This document shows positions 26,668-34,640 of a stretch of 64,000 bases of DNA, piece by piece. The notes under the pieces are model-generated. The model ran no database searches. It saw nothing but the letters and a program-made list of their open reading frames with translations, and had not been told where the DNA came from. Each line of letters starts with the position of its first letter. Position 1 is the first letter of the stretch. This DNA comes from Lactobacillus johnsonii ATCC 33200. GTDB lineage: Bacteria > Bacillota > Bacilli > Lactobacillales > Lactobacillaceae. The DNA lies in the NCBI RefSeq assembly GCF_000159355.1, contig NZ_GG670120.1, positions 574,353 to 638,352 on the forward strand, in the 5' to 3' direction. The translations under genes and the position numbers were made by a program.

Positions 26668-27047
26668 AACCTACAAATCTCTATAAGCCACGTTCTGTTC
26701 CAATAGGATTTGGTTAATTCCTATTTTCAGCGACCATCTATCTTCATTAAAAATGACCTCGTCTTTAGTTCATTTACTTAGACGAAAGCGCCCCTACCAA
26801 ATTTGGGTTGCCCGCTTGCAGGGTTTACCTCGTTCCACCAGCAAAGTTTCCTTCACTGCTTCGTCACTGTGGCACTTTTCAGGATAGTCACACATGTCAA
26901 AAATGATTTAGTGCTTTTTCCGCCGTAACTTGTAAAAACAAGTTCCCCAGCTTATTGGGCTGAGTACAAAAACTACAAGCATCTCAGCTTGTGCGTGCGT
27001 GGACTTTCCTCAGCTAGCATAAGCTAACCGCGATCGCTCGAAATTTG
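26668..27047 (-). ncRNA. rnpB: RNase P RNA, type B
   Basis: Catalytic RNA of RNase P, which matures tRNA 5' ends. On the minus strand the conserved core elements occur in order and at the right distances: GAGGAAAGTCCACGC near the 5' end (27002-27016), ACGGCGG, GGTGGAACGAGGTAAACCC, GCGGGCAACCC and, near the 3' end, ACAGAACGTGGCTTATAG (26681-26698). The length of about 380 nt and the gpsB-rnpB-ypsC position match Bacillus type B RNA. The 5' end is set from the extended -10 element at 27056-27061, and the 3' end lies just before the terminator; both are approximate by several bases. Confidence 0.95.
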
Positions 27048-27055
27048 CAATAACT

Positions 27056-27064
27056 ATTATACCA
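27056..27064 (-). promoter_or_regulatory. Extended -10 promoter of rnpB
   Basis: On the minus strand TGGTATAAT (TG-n-TATAAT) lies 8-10 bases before the expected RNase P RNA start. No good -35 is seen. It lies at the gpsB stop. Confidence 0.65.
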
Positions 27065-27069
27065 TAGTT

Positions 27070-27507
27070 TTAATTAGCTTGGTAAGTTCTATCTTGTTGA
27101 TTCATTCTTTGTTCAAGGTTGTAAACTTTACGCTCTAAAGTAGAAATACGTTGAATCATAGCAACATTAGTAGTTAATTCCGGTGCTTCTTTGTCTTCAT
27201 TAAGATTACTTATAGCAGCTTTTTGTACTTTCTGAGGAGTATAAGTCTTAACATCATCCTCAATTTCTTCATTCTTAAAATCTAACTTAGGTGCAGTGCT
27301 TTTAGACGTTTGCTGTTTTTGTTGAGCTTTTAAATCACTGATTTGTGTTTGCAAATCTTCAATAATAGTCGCAAAAGTACTGTAGTCTGAAATAATTGTA
27401 TCAAGATATGAATCTACTTCATCAGAATCATATCCCTTCATTTTTGTTCTAAATTGCTTTTTTAAAATACTTTGTGGATTTAATTGAATATCATTTAAAC
27501 TTGCCAT
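27070..27507 (-). CDS. gpsB: Cell-cycle protein GpsB
   Basis: A cytoplasmic adaptor that links penicillin-binding proteins, notably PBP1, to the division machinery. Translation from ATG 27507 gives 145 residues; AAGGAG lies 13 nt upstream, and the TTG 12 nt further upstream is too near the RBS. The N-terminal DivIVA-like domain has NPQSILKKQFRTKMKGYDSDEVDSYLD (about 10-36, with the GYD-x-DEVD core) followed by a coiled coil (about 37-65). A Gln/Lys/Thr-rich linker leads to a short C-terminal helical trimerisation region (RISTLERKVYNLEQRM, about 121-136). The partner gene ponA (PBP1A) is 1.4 kb upstream, as in Bacillus. Confidence 0.93.
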   Translation of the reverse strand: MASLNDIQLNPQSILKKQFRTKMKGYDSDEVDSYLDTIISDYSTFATIIEDLQTQISDLKAQQKQQTSKSTAPKLDFKNEEIEDDVKTYTPQKVQKAAISNLNEDKEAPELTTNVAMIQRISTLERKVYNLEQRMNQQDRTYQAN

Positions 27508-27571
27508 TGGTTTCGTCAAACTCCTTAGTTACAGACTAATGTCTGTTTTAATTTAGGCGATAAAATGTTAG

Positions 27572-27642
27572 CTAGTTGATAGCTTAATGGCACTCATTCT
27601 ATCGTATACAACTAGTATAAGTTATAAGTATCCTTCAAGCAA
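27572..27642 (-). promoter_or_regulatory. gpsB promoter and leader dyad
   Basis: On the minus strand TTGCTT (27637-27642), a 17-bp spacer and TATACT (27614-27619) form a good sigma-A promoter. Just downstream, CAACTAG...CTAT (27599-27615) can pair with ATAG...CTAGTTG (27572-27582) to make a leader hairpin. Confidence 0.5.
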
Positions 27643-27711
27643 TAATAGGAATACTATCTAAACAAAATCTTATTGTCTTAGGTATATAAAAAATGAAGAG
27701 CAAATTTATTT

Positions 27712-28275
27712 TCAATAAAAATTCTTTTGATGATTTTCTTCATATTCCTCTGCTGCTTCTTGTAAGTCATAAAAATCAATTATATCCAGTGGATAGTCAC
27801 TTTTTTCTTGATACTTTTTAATAGCTTCATAATCATATTTTGGCTTACCTGAATGTTCAGGATCATAAAGTAAAAGAGCGCGATCTGTGTGTTCTAACAT
27901 AAAATTTTGATAGTTTTTAAGCTGCACTGGCCTCATGTAAGGATAGTCAGAAGTAGAAGCTGTAAAATCAACCTGATCAGTAAGGTTTTGATACTTCATT
28001 TGATTACTATCATTCCATCTTTTTGAAAATTCTAAATAAGGTGTCATCAAAGCTGTATGAACACTATAGTCATTCTGCAGACTAATTGCTGTTTCTAGGC
28101 CCCATTGTTCGGTTCCAAGGTTTGCTCCACTAATTACCCAGTCAATCTTTCCTTCTTCAAGTAAACTCTTTAGAGAATTGCTTAGAGCATACTTAATTAT
28201 GGCCAACTTCGGATCTTTATCGCTAAAAACTCCCAATTCATAAGAACGATATCCGGTAACCCATAGTCGCTTCAT
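27712..28275 (-). CDS. ypsA: YpsA family (DUF1273) SLOG-superfamily protein
   Basis: A 187-residue protein of the YpsA/DUF1273 family, which has a Rossmann-like SLOG fold related to nucleotide-binding and DprA-like proteins; in Bacillus YpsA influences cell division. Marks are WVTGYRSYELGVF (about residues 5-17), WVISGANLGTEQWGLETA (about 46-63, the glycine-rich phosphate-binding turn) and RALLLYDPEHSGKPKY (about 132-147). GGAAGG lies before ATG 28275. It is divergent from recU and upstream of gpsB, the conserved Bacillus arrangement. Confidence 0.9.
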   Translation of the reverse strand: MKRLWVTGYRSYELGVFSDKDPKLAIIKYALSNSLKSLLEEGKIDWVISGANLGTEQWGLETAISLQNDYSVHTALMTPYLEFSKRWNDSNQMKYQNLTDQVDFTASTSDYPYMRPVQLKNYQNFMLEHTDRALLLYDPEHSGKPKYDYEAIKKYQEKSDYPLDIIDFYDLQEAAEEYEENHQKNFY

Positions 28276-28314
28276 TCTGATCCTTCCTTTCTCTAAAAAT
28301 GATTTAAAATCTTT

Positions 28315-28322
28315 GCTATAAT
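28315..28322 (+). promoter_or_regulatory. Extended -10 promoter of recU-ponA
   Basis: TGCTATAAT (TG-n-TATAAT, 28314-28322) lies about 20 bases before the recU start; no clear -35 is seen. Confidence 0.5.
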
Positions 28323-28342
28323 GCTAAACAGGAGTGATGTTG

Positions 28343-28954
28343 ATGGTAAAATATCCAACAGGCAGTTTAACACATTATACTAAAGATCAAACTGACCTTT
28401 TACATCCAAGAAAGCAAAAACATCGTAAAGATGTTGTATTTTCTGATCGTGGAATGAGCCTAGAACAACAAATCAATGAGTCTAATAAGTATTATCTTCT
28501 TGAAGATATTGCCGTTGTTCATAAAAAGCCAACTCCAGTCCAGATTGTTAAAGTAGACTATCCTAAACGATCCCGTGCAGTTATAAAAGAAGCCTACTTC
28601 AGGCAAGCTTCTACAACTGACTATAATGGCGTATATCAAGGACGCTATTTGGACTTTGAAGCTAAGGAAACGAGAAATAAGAGCTTATTTCCTTTAAAGA
28701 ACTTCCATGAACACCAAATTATTCATCTTGAAAGATGTTTAAAGCAAAAAGGAATTTGCTTTACGATTATTCGCTTTGTAACTCTTAATCGATATTTTGT
28801 AACTCCTGCTAGTTTTGTGATTGAAGCTTGGAAGACACCACATAAGAGTTCAATGACCTTGCAAGAGTTAATTGATAATTCAATTGAGATTAAAAGTGGA
28901 TTTCGCCCAACTCTCCCATACTTGGATGCAATCGATAATTTTATAGATAGATAG
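28343..28954 (+). CDS. recU: Holliday junction resolvase RecU
   Basis: A Mg-dependent endonuclease that cleaves four-way junctions. Translation from ATG 28343 gives 203 residues; AGGAG is 8 nt upstream, which favours it over ATG 28337 and GTG 28334. Marks are the N-terminal flexible arm, SDRGMSLEQQINESNKYY (about 37-54), AVVHKKPTPVQIV, TTDYNGVYQGRYLDFEAKET (about 92-111, metal-binding Asp, Glu and Lys) and LKNFHEHQIIHL (about 118-129). ponA follows after 10 bases in the conserved recU-ponA operon. Confidence 0.95.
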   Translation: MVKYPTGSLTHYTKDQTDLLHPRKQKHRKDVVFSDRGMSLEQQINESNKYYLLEDIAVVHKKPTPVQIVKVDYPKRSRAVIKEAYFRQASTTDYNGVYQGRYLDFEAKETRNKSLFPLKNFHEHQIIHLERCLKQKGICFTIIRFVTLNRYFVTPASFVIEAWKTPHKSSMTLQELIDNSIEIKSGFRPTLPYLDAIDNFIDR

Positions 28955-28964
28955 GAACAAAAGA

Positions 28965-31352
28965 ATGGCAGATAATAATCAAAGGCCAAGTAATTCTAGA
29001 ATGGCTAAGCTTCACCCAAAAGGTAAGCCTCGTAAACGAATTTGGCTACAAATAATCAAGTGGTTCTTTATCGTAGCAATGTTAGTAGTTGTTTCTGGAG
29101 TGGGTTTATTTGCATACTATGCTAAAGACGCTCCAAGCATCTCCCAGGCTCAACTTCAAAGTGGTGGTACAAGTAGTCTGTATACTCGTGATGGAAAATT
29201 TCTTCTTTCTCTAGGGTCAGAAAAAAGAACCTATGTTGATAATAATGAAATCCCTAAAGAACTTAAAAATGCCATTGTCTCTGTTGAAGATAGGCGTTTT
29301 TATAAAAAAGGCATTGGACTCGATCCAATTAGAATTATTGGGTCTGTCTTAGTTAATGCTAAAAGTAAAGGCGTAGCTGCTGGTGGATCAACTATTACTC
29401 AACAATTAGTTAAGTTATCGGTCTTCTCCACTGCCGCTTCTCAAAGAACCCTTCGTAGAAAAGCTCAAGAAGCATGGCTTTCAATGAAGGTAGAAAGAGA
29501 ATTTAGCAAAGAACAAATCTTGGAATTTTATATTAATAAAGTTTATATGAACTATGGTAACTATGGGATGGGTACAGCAGCTGACTATTACTATGGTAAA
29601 GATCTAAAAGATCTTGATTTAGCTCAGACTGCTCTACTTGCTGGGATGCCGAATGCCCCGGTTACATATGATCCATATGTTTATCCAGAAAAAGCAAAAT
29701 ATAGACGAGATATTGTATTAAAAGCAATGCTCAGAAACGATAAAATTTCAAAAGCCCAATATAAACAAGCAGTTAATGAGCCAATTACCCAAGGCTTGCA
29801 GCCTAAGAAGAGTAAATCTACTTCTGAATTACGAAAAGTAGATGATCCATACATCAAAGAAGTAATTAATGAAGTTAAGAGTAAGGGCTTTAATCCATAC
29901 AACGATAATTTGAAGATTACGGTTAATATTGATCAAGATGCTCAACAAAAGCTTTATGACTTAGTAAATGATGGTTCTGTTCCATTTACTAATGATAAGA
30001 TGCAAGTTGGAGCTACAATTATTGATCCTCGAACTGGCCATGTTATTGCCATTATTGGTGGCCGTAAACTTCCTGCAGTTCAATTAGGTTTAAATCGTGC
30101 TGTTCAAACTGGTCGTTCAACTGGTTCTACTGTTAAGCCTGTATTAGATTATGGTCCTGCAATTGAGTATCTTAACTGGCCAACTTCTCATATGTTAGAT
30201 GACTCTAAATATGTTTACCCTGGTACTAACATTCAACTTTATGACTGGGATAATAAATATGAGGGTAAAATGACTATGCGTCACGCTCTCGAACAGTCTA
30301 GAAATGTTCCAGCTGTTAAAACTTTAAGCAAGGTTGGAGTTGCAAGAGCTTCCCTTTTTGCAAGAAAGCTTGGGGTTAATGTTCCTTCTGATTCCGGCCT
30401 TTCAGTTGCAATTGGTGCTAATGCCTCCTCTCTTCAAATGGCAGGCGCATTTGGTGCATTTGCTAATGACGGTATTTACCACAAACCACAATTTGTTTCT
30501 AAGATTGAAACTCCAGATGGCTTGACTAGAAACTACGATAGTACTGGTACAAGAGTAATGAAGGAATCAACTGCCTACATTATGACTGATATGCTTAAAG
30601 GTGTTTTGACTAAGGGGTCAGGTACACAGGCACGCATTAGAAACTTATATGAAGCTGGTAAAACAGGAACAGTTAAATATTCTGATGAAGAGTTAGTAAG
30701 ATATCCTCAATACAAAAATTCACCAAAAGATTCTTGGTTTATTGGTTATACCAAACTCTATTCAATGGGAATTTGGACAGGGTATGATAATCTTAAAGAT
30801 GGTACTCCTTCAGGTGTTGGCTCATCGTCTGCTCAACTTCTATATAAGCAAATGATGTCATATTTAATGAGTGATAAAGCTAATAAAGACTGGTCAAAAC
30901 CAAGCACAGTTGTTAGACGCAGAATTGCTAATGGTACCCAAGATAAAGTCGTTTCTCCGAATGCAAGTAATTCTAGCTGGCAACTATTTGTTAAAGGTCA
31001 CGCACCAAGTAATCCGTATAGTGATGTGACTGTTGATAGACGAAAAGAGGAAGACGACGATATTGATACACGAGTTGATACAGAAGATGATACTTCTTCT
31101 AAGGGACAATCTCGTTCCCAAAGCAGTAGTTCTTCATCATCGAGTCGTGCTGAACAATCTTCAAGTCAAAGACAATCTTCTTCTACTTCTAACAACAACT
31201 CCAATACTCAAACTCAAAATAATAATCGCCAGACTGAAAAACAACCAGAAAATAATAACAATAATTCACAACAGAATCAGAATACAAATAATCAGGGTAA
31301 CAATCAAAATCAACAACAAAATCAGGGAAATAACTCCAATAATAATCAATAA
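28965..31352 (+). CDS. ponA: Penicillin-binding protein 1A (bifunctional)
   Basis: A class A PBP that polymerises and cross-links peptidoglycan. The 795 residues begin with a basic cytoplasmic tail and one membrane helix (about 27-52). The glycosyltransferase family 51 domain has VEDRRFYKKGIGLDPIR (about 107-123, catalytic Glu) and GGSTITQQLVK (about 142-152). The transpeptidase domain has S-T-V-K in GSTVKPVLDY (catalytic Ser, about residue 391), SRN, and KTGTVKYSD (about 566). From about 690 the tail is acidic, then almost wholly Ser, Gln and Asn to the end, resembling the tail at 9.7-10 kb. Such tails probably run through the cell wall. GpsB, its usual partner, is encoded nearby. Confidence 0.95.
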   Translation: MADNNQRPSNSRMAKLHPKGKPRKRIWLQIIKWFFIVAMLVVVSGVGLFAYYAKDAPSISQAQLQSGGTSSLYTRDGKFLLSLGSEKRTYVDNNEIPKELKNAIVSVEDRRFYKKGIGLDPIRIIGSVLVNAKSKGVAAGGSTITQQLVKLSVFSTAASQRTLRRKAQEAWLSMKVEREFSKEQILEFYINKVYMNYGNYGMGTAADYYYGKDLKDLDLAQTALLAGMPNAPVTYDPYVYPEKAKYRRDIVLKAMLRNDKISKAQYKQAVNEPITQGLQPKKSKSTSELRKVDDPYIKEVINEVKSKGFNPYNDNLKITVNIDQDAQQKLYDLVNDGSVPFTNDKMQVGATIIDPRTGHVIAIIGGRKLPAVQLGLNRAVQTGRSTGSTVKPVLDYGPAIEYLNWPTSHMLDDSKYVYPGTNIQLYDWDNKYEGKMTMRHALEQSRNVPAVKTLSKVGVARASLFARKLGVNVPSDSGLSVAIGANASSLQMAGAFGAFANDGIYHKPQFVSKIETPDGLTRNYDSTGTRVMKESTAYIMTDMLKGVLTKGSGTQARIRNLYEAGKTGTVKYSDEELVRYPQYKNSPKDSWFIGYTKLYSMGIWTGYDNLKDGTPSGVGSSSAQLLYKQMMSYLMSDKANKDWSKPSTVVRRRIANGTQDKVVSPNASNSSWQLFVKGHAPSNPYSDVTVDRRKEEDDDIDTRVDTEDDTSSKGQSRSQSSSSSSSSRAEQSSSQRQSSSTSNNNSNTQTQNNNRQTEKQPENNNNNSQQNQNTNNQGNNQNQQQNQGNNSNNNQ

Positions 31353-31370
31353 TTGAAATTAAACTAAAAT

Positions 31371-31413
31371 AAAAGATCCCAAAGTCGTTTTAATGACTTT
31401 TGGGATCTTTTTT
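31371..31413. terminator. Bidirectional terminator between ponA and nth
   Basis: AAAAGATCCCAAAGTC pairs with GACTTTTGGGATCTTTT (one bulge) around an 8-nt loop, with flanking A and T runs. Confidence 0.85.
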
Positions 31414-31423
31414 ATATTATTTA

Positions 31424-32053
31424 TTAGTTTAACGGTGGTAAGAAAGAATATGGATCTTGATTTTTAGTCCGAGCGGGCATTGTATATCTGCCGAATAAAA
31501 TCATAGCATGATGAGTATGAATCCATTCTTCTTTTGGAAGCAATTCTTCAAGCCGCTTCTCTACTTCATGAGGAGTCGCTTTTGCACTAACGATATTAAA
31601 TCTTTTAGAAATACGAGATACATGTGTATCTACTGCAATTGCTGGTACTTTGAAGCCTTCTGCTAAAACAACATTAGCTGTCTTTTCCCCCACGCCAGGT
31701 AAGGTCATCAAAATCTTTTTGTCTTTCGGAATCTGACCATCAAATTTTTCGGTAATAATTTGTGCTATCTCTTTTAAATGCTTAGCTTTTGTACGATATA
31801 AACCGATTGTACGAATGTGATTTTCAATATCTTCAATATTTGCTTGGGCCAAAGTGGCACTATCTGGATAGTCCTTAAAGAATTTAGGTGTAGTTCTATT
31901 AACCATTTTATCGGTGGTTTGGGCACTCATTAAAACAGCACATAATAGGTGAAACTTTGTGTCCCAATTCAATTCTCCTTTAGCATCTGGATATAAAGAA
32001 AGAATTCTTTTTAAAACCAACCGTGCTTCATCGTCTGATAATAATTCTTCCAT
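31424..32053 (-). CDS. nth: Endonuclease III-like DNA glycosylase without Fe-S cluster
   Basis: A base-excision DNA glycosylase/AP lyase acting on oxidised pyrimidines. The helix-hairpin-helix LPGVGEKTANVVL (118-130) carries the catalytic Lys124, and the catalytic Asp142 is in VDTHVSR. The 209-residue length matches E. coli Nth. The C-terminal C-x6-C-x2-C-x5-C motif is absent: after FGRYTMPARTKNQDPYSFLPPLN the protein ends, and the only Cys is residue 38. The catalytic residues are intact, so it should still work, held together without the cluster. The dnaD-nth order is conserved in Firmicutes. Confidence 0.93.
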   Translation of the reverse strand: MEELLSDDEARLVLKRILSLYPDAKGELNWDTKFHLLCAVLMSAQTTDKMVNRTTPKFFKDYPDSATLAQANIEDIENHIRTIGLYRTKAKHLKEIAQIITEKFDGQIPKDKKILMTLPGVGEKTANVVLAEGFKVPAIAVDTHVSRISKRFNIVSAKATPHEVEKRLEELLPKEEWIHTHHAMILFGRYTMPARTKNQDPYSFLPPLN

Positions 32054-32062
32054 CTTAATTAC

Positions 32063-32707
32063 CTAGTTTCTTTGAAGAAAATTTTTAATTTGATCTAGAG
32101 TAGTAAGCCCATGGCGCTGCCAATTTAGTAGGATTCTGTCAACATATTTAAAATTATATACCTGCGCTAAAATGGCTTCTCTAAGAGCTAACTTGACTAT
32201 TTCTGGGTCATAGTGATCAATATTAATCCAAGCAGCAATTTCTTGTTTTTCAATTGGGCTCAATAAACGGCCAAATTCTATCTCAAATTGCCTTACCAAC
32301 TCTTGAATTGGATTTGCGGATTGTTGAGTAGATGTAGAGGATTTAAAAGTAGCTTGATCTTGATAAGATTTTTCCCTTTCATCAATAAGCGTATCTAATT
32401 TCTGATATAAATGATTTAAATCATAGAAATTAGTTATGCGGCCTTCCCTATCTCTTTTTTGCCCCAATTCAATTAAATCCTTATCAATTAAGTTTTGAAT
32501 TAACTGGGAAATCTCAATCGGAGATAAATTCATTCTCTCTGATAAATTGTTATCGCTAGGGAAAAACTTTTTCTCCTGTTTGAAAGATTCTAGCTGTAAT
32601 AATAGCATTGCTTCAGTTTCAGATATTTTTAAAGAGGGATAGTAACGTAAAAGACTATTAGAAATAACCGTAAAACCTTCATTTTGAATAGCCGAAAAAG
32701 ACGCCAT
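32063..32707 (-). CDS. dnaD: DNA replication initiation protein DnaD
   Basis: Helps load the replicative helicase at oriC and at restart sites. The 214-residue protein has the N-terminal winged-helix DDBH1 domain (about 1-115, with FFPSDNNLSERMNLSPIEISQLIQNL) and the C-terminal DDBH2 domain (about 135-205), where YVDRILLNWQRHGLTT matches the Y-x-x-x-I-L-x-x-W motif. AAAGGAAAA lies before ATG 32707. It is separated from asnS by a terminator and followed by nth after 9 bases. Confidence 0.93.
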   Translation of the reverse strand: MASFSAIQNEGFTVISNSLLRYYPSLKISETEAMLLLQLESFKQEKKFFPSDNNLSERMNLSPIEISQLIQNLIDKDLIELGQKRDREGRITNFYDLNHLYQKLDTLIDEREKSYQDQATFKSSTSTQQSANPIQELVRQFEIEFGRLLSPIEKQEIAAWINIDHYDPEIVKLALREAILAQVYNFKYVDRILLNWQRHGLTTLDQIKNFLQRN

Positions 32708-32721
32708 ATAATTTTCCTTTC

Positions 32722-32755
32722 AAAAAAAGCTGAACTAAAATAGTTCAACTTTTTA
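32722..32755 (-). terminator. Terminator of asnS
   Basis: On the minus strand AAAAAGTTGAACTA pairs with TAGTTCAGCTTTTT (one G-U) around a short loop, followed by T residues. It lies just before dnaD. Confidence 0.75.
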
Positions 32756-32778
32756 TATTTATGATATTAGATTATCAA

Positions 32779-34077
32779 TTATGGTTGCATTCTGTTAATC
32801 AATCTTGGGAATGGAATAGCTTCACGAATGTGATCTAACTTACAAATCCAAGCGATTGTACGTTCAAATCCCATACCAAATCCAGAGTGAGGAACACCAC
32901 CGAATTTACGCAAGTCGAGGTACCATTGGTAATCCTCTAAGTTAAGACCTGCTTCTTCAATTTGTTGTTTCAAAATTTCGTAGTTACCTTCACGTTCAGA
33001 ACCACCAAAAATTTCACCATATCCTTCAGGTGCAATTACATCAGCACATAGGTATTCCTTAGGATTATCAGGATTTTTCTTCATGTAGAACGGCTTAATT
33101 GTGGTTGGGTAGTTAACGATGAAGACTGGACGATCAAATTGTTCTGAAATATACCCTTCATCAGGTGCACCAAAGTCGTCACCCCATTTAATATCACGAC
33201 CAGCTTCTTGAAGCATTTTAATAGCATCATCATATGAAAGACGAGTAAAGTTACCTTCAGTAGTTGGACGTAATTTTTCAGGATCTCTACCTAAGATCTT
33301 TAATTCATATTCATTATTTTCAAGAACTTGTTTAACCATGTAAGCCAAGTATCTTTCTTGGATATCTAAAGATTCGTCTTGGTGCATCCATGCCATTTCT
33401 GGTTCCATCATCCAGAACTCTGTCATATGACGACGGCCTTTGGATTCTTCTGCTCTAAATGTTGGTCCAAAAGTAAAGATTTTTCCGTAAGCCATCGCAC
33501 CAGCTTCACCATACAATTGACCAGATTGTGACAAGTAAGCATCATTGTTGAAGTAATCAACGTGGAATAATTGAGTAGTACCTTCTGGAGCAGAGTGCAT
33601 AAAGATAGGAGCATCGAACTTAATGAATCCTTCTTTTTCGAAGAAATCAATAGTTGCTTTAAACATAGTATTTCTAATTTGCATAATAGCAAATGGACGC
33701 TTAGATCTTAACCATAAATGACGATTATCAAGTAAGAAATCAACACCATGTTCCTTATTACCAATTGGGTAACCTTCATTGTTAGAAACAATTTCTAAAT
33801 CTGAAATTTGAATTTCATAGCCAAAGTGTGAACGCTTATCTTCGTGAACAGTACCAGTGATGTAAAAACTAGCTTCTTGACGCAAAGATTTAGCTGCTTC
33901 AAAAACTTCTTCAGAAACATCATTCTTACGAATAACACCTTGGAAAAATGCTGTTCCATCACGTAATTGTAAGAAGATAATCTTACCACTTGATCGTTTA
34001 TCAGTTAACCAAACATGCATTTTAACTTCTTGGTCTACATGTTTAGAAGAATCTTTAATTGAGATTAATTCTGTCAT
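32779..34077 (-). CDS. asnS: Asparaginyl-tRNA synthetase
   Basis: Charges tRNA-Asn. A class IIb synthetase of 432 residues, with an N-terminal OB-fold anticodon-binding domain (about 1-110, [21 protein letters not shown]) and the catalytic core. Motif 2 is seen in [26 protein letters not shown], and motif 3 in [14 protein letters not shown] near the end. The lack of an insertion domain and the [23 protein letters not shown] segment favour AsnS over AspS. A -10 TATAAT lies upstream in the ypmB-asnS gap (minus strand, 34109-34114). Codon use is strongly optimised. Confidence 0.96.
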   Translation of the reverse strand: MTELISIKDSSKHVDQEVKMHVWLTDKRSSGKIIFLQLRDGTAFFQGVIRKNDVSEEVFEAAKSLRQEASFYITGTVHEDKRSHFGYEIQISDLEIVSNNEGYPIGNKEHGVDFLLDNRHLWLRSKRPFAIMQIRNTMFKATIDFFEKEGFIKFDAPIFMHSAPEGTTQLFHVDYFNNDAYLSQSGQLYGEAGAMAYGKIFTFGPTFRAEESKGRRHMTEFWMMEPEMAWMHQDESLDIQERYLAYMVKQVLENNEYELKILGRDPEKLRPTTEGNFTRLSYDDAIKMLQEAGRDIKWGDDFGAPDEGYISEQFDRPVFIVNYPTTIKPFYMKKNPDNPKEYLCADVIAPEGYGEIFGGSEREGNYEILKQQIEEAGLNLEDYQWYLDLRKFGGVPHSGFGMGFERTIAWICKLDHIREAIPFPRLINRMQP

Positions 34078-34145
34078 TACTTACCAACCTTTTTAATTAA
34101 ATTTAATTTTATTATACTAAAAAATCACTCTTTAGTTTAACAAAT

Positions 34146-34640
34146 TTATAAATTGTCCGCATAGACTACTTCTTTTCCATTTCTAAAATCATAAAGAACA
34201 TAGCCATAATTACCATTTTTCTTTTTATATGTTACTTCCCAAACTGGCATCCCCTTATACCAACCTAGCTGGCACTTAGGGTTATTGTGTCCAGGATGCT
34301 CATCATTAAAAGTATTTAAAATCTGTTCTTCACTTTTACCTTTATTTGCTTGATAAAGGTAAGCTTTTTTACTTTTTGGAAGATAAATGAAGTAATACTT
34401 TTTACCCTTCTTACTCATTCCTTCTAAACTATTGCTCTCAACGCTACGACTTAAATGGTAGTTCTTAGTAACTGTAGTAATTGGAGTCTTTTCAAGGGCA
34501 ATCTTATTAGTTTCTTTAACTGTATCACTTGCTAGCTTAGTTGCAATATAAAATACAATACAAAGACATAGATAAATTGCTGCCAAAACCCCAACCACAA
34601 TTCCAGTGATTTTAAGTCCCTTTTTTACATATTTATTCAT
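34146..34640 (-). CDS. ypmB: YpmB-like membrane-anchored protein (DUF5590)
   Basis: A 164-residue protein with one N-terminal membrane helix (about 11-35) and an extracytoplasmic domain holding PepSY-like repeats (KKYYFIYLPKSKKAYLYQ and GMPVWEVTYKKKNGNYGYVLYDF). Its function is not established. Between dinG and asnS, Bacillus carries ypmB, which supports the name. It overlaps the dinG 3' end by eight bases, so it is translated from the same message. Confidence 0.8.
   Translation of the reverse strand: MNKYVKKGLKITGIVVGVLAAIYLCLCIVFYIATKLASDTVKETNKIALEKTPITTVTKNYHLSRSVESNSLEGMSKKGKKYYFIYLPKSKKAYLYQANKGKSEEQILNTFNDEHPGHNNPKCQLGWYKGMPVWEVTYKKKNGNYGYVLYDFRNGKEVVYADNL

Noticed and set aside
31033-31356. 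107-codon frame overlapping the end of ponA
   Set aside because: It is a shadow of the Gln/Asn-repeat coding sequence of ponA.
34078-34145. T-box leader for asnS
   Set aside because: The gap is only 68 bases and has no T-box sequence, too short for such a leader.
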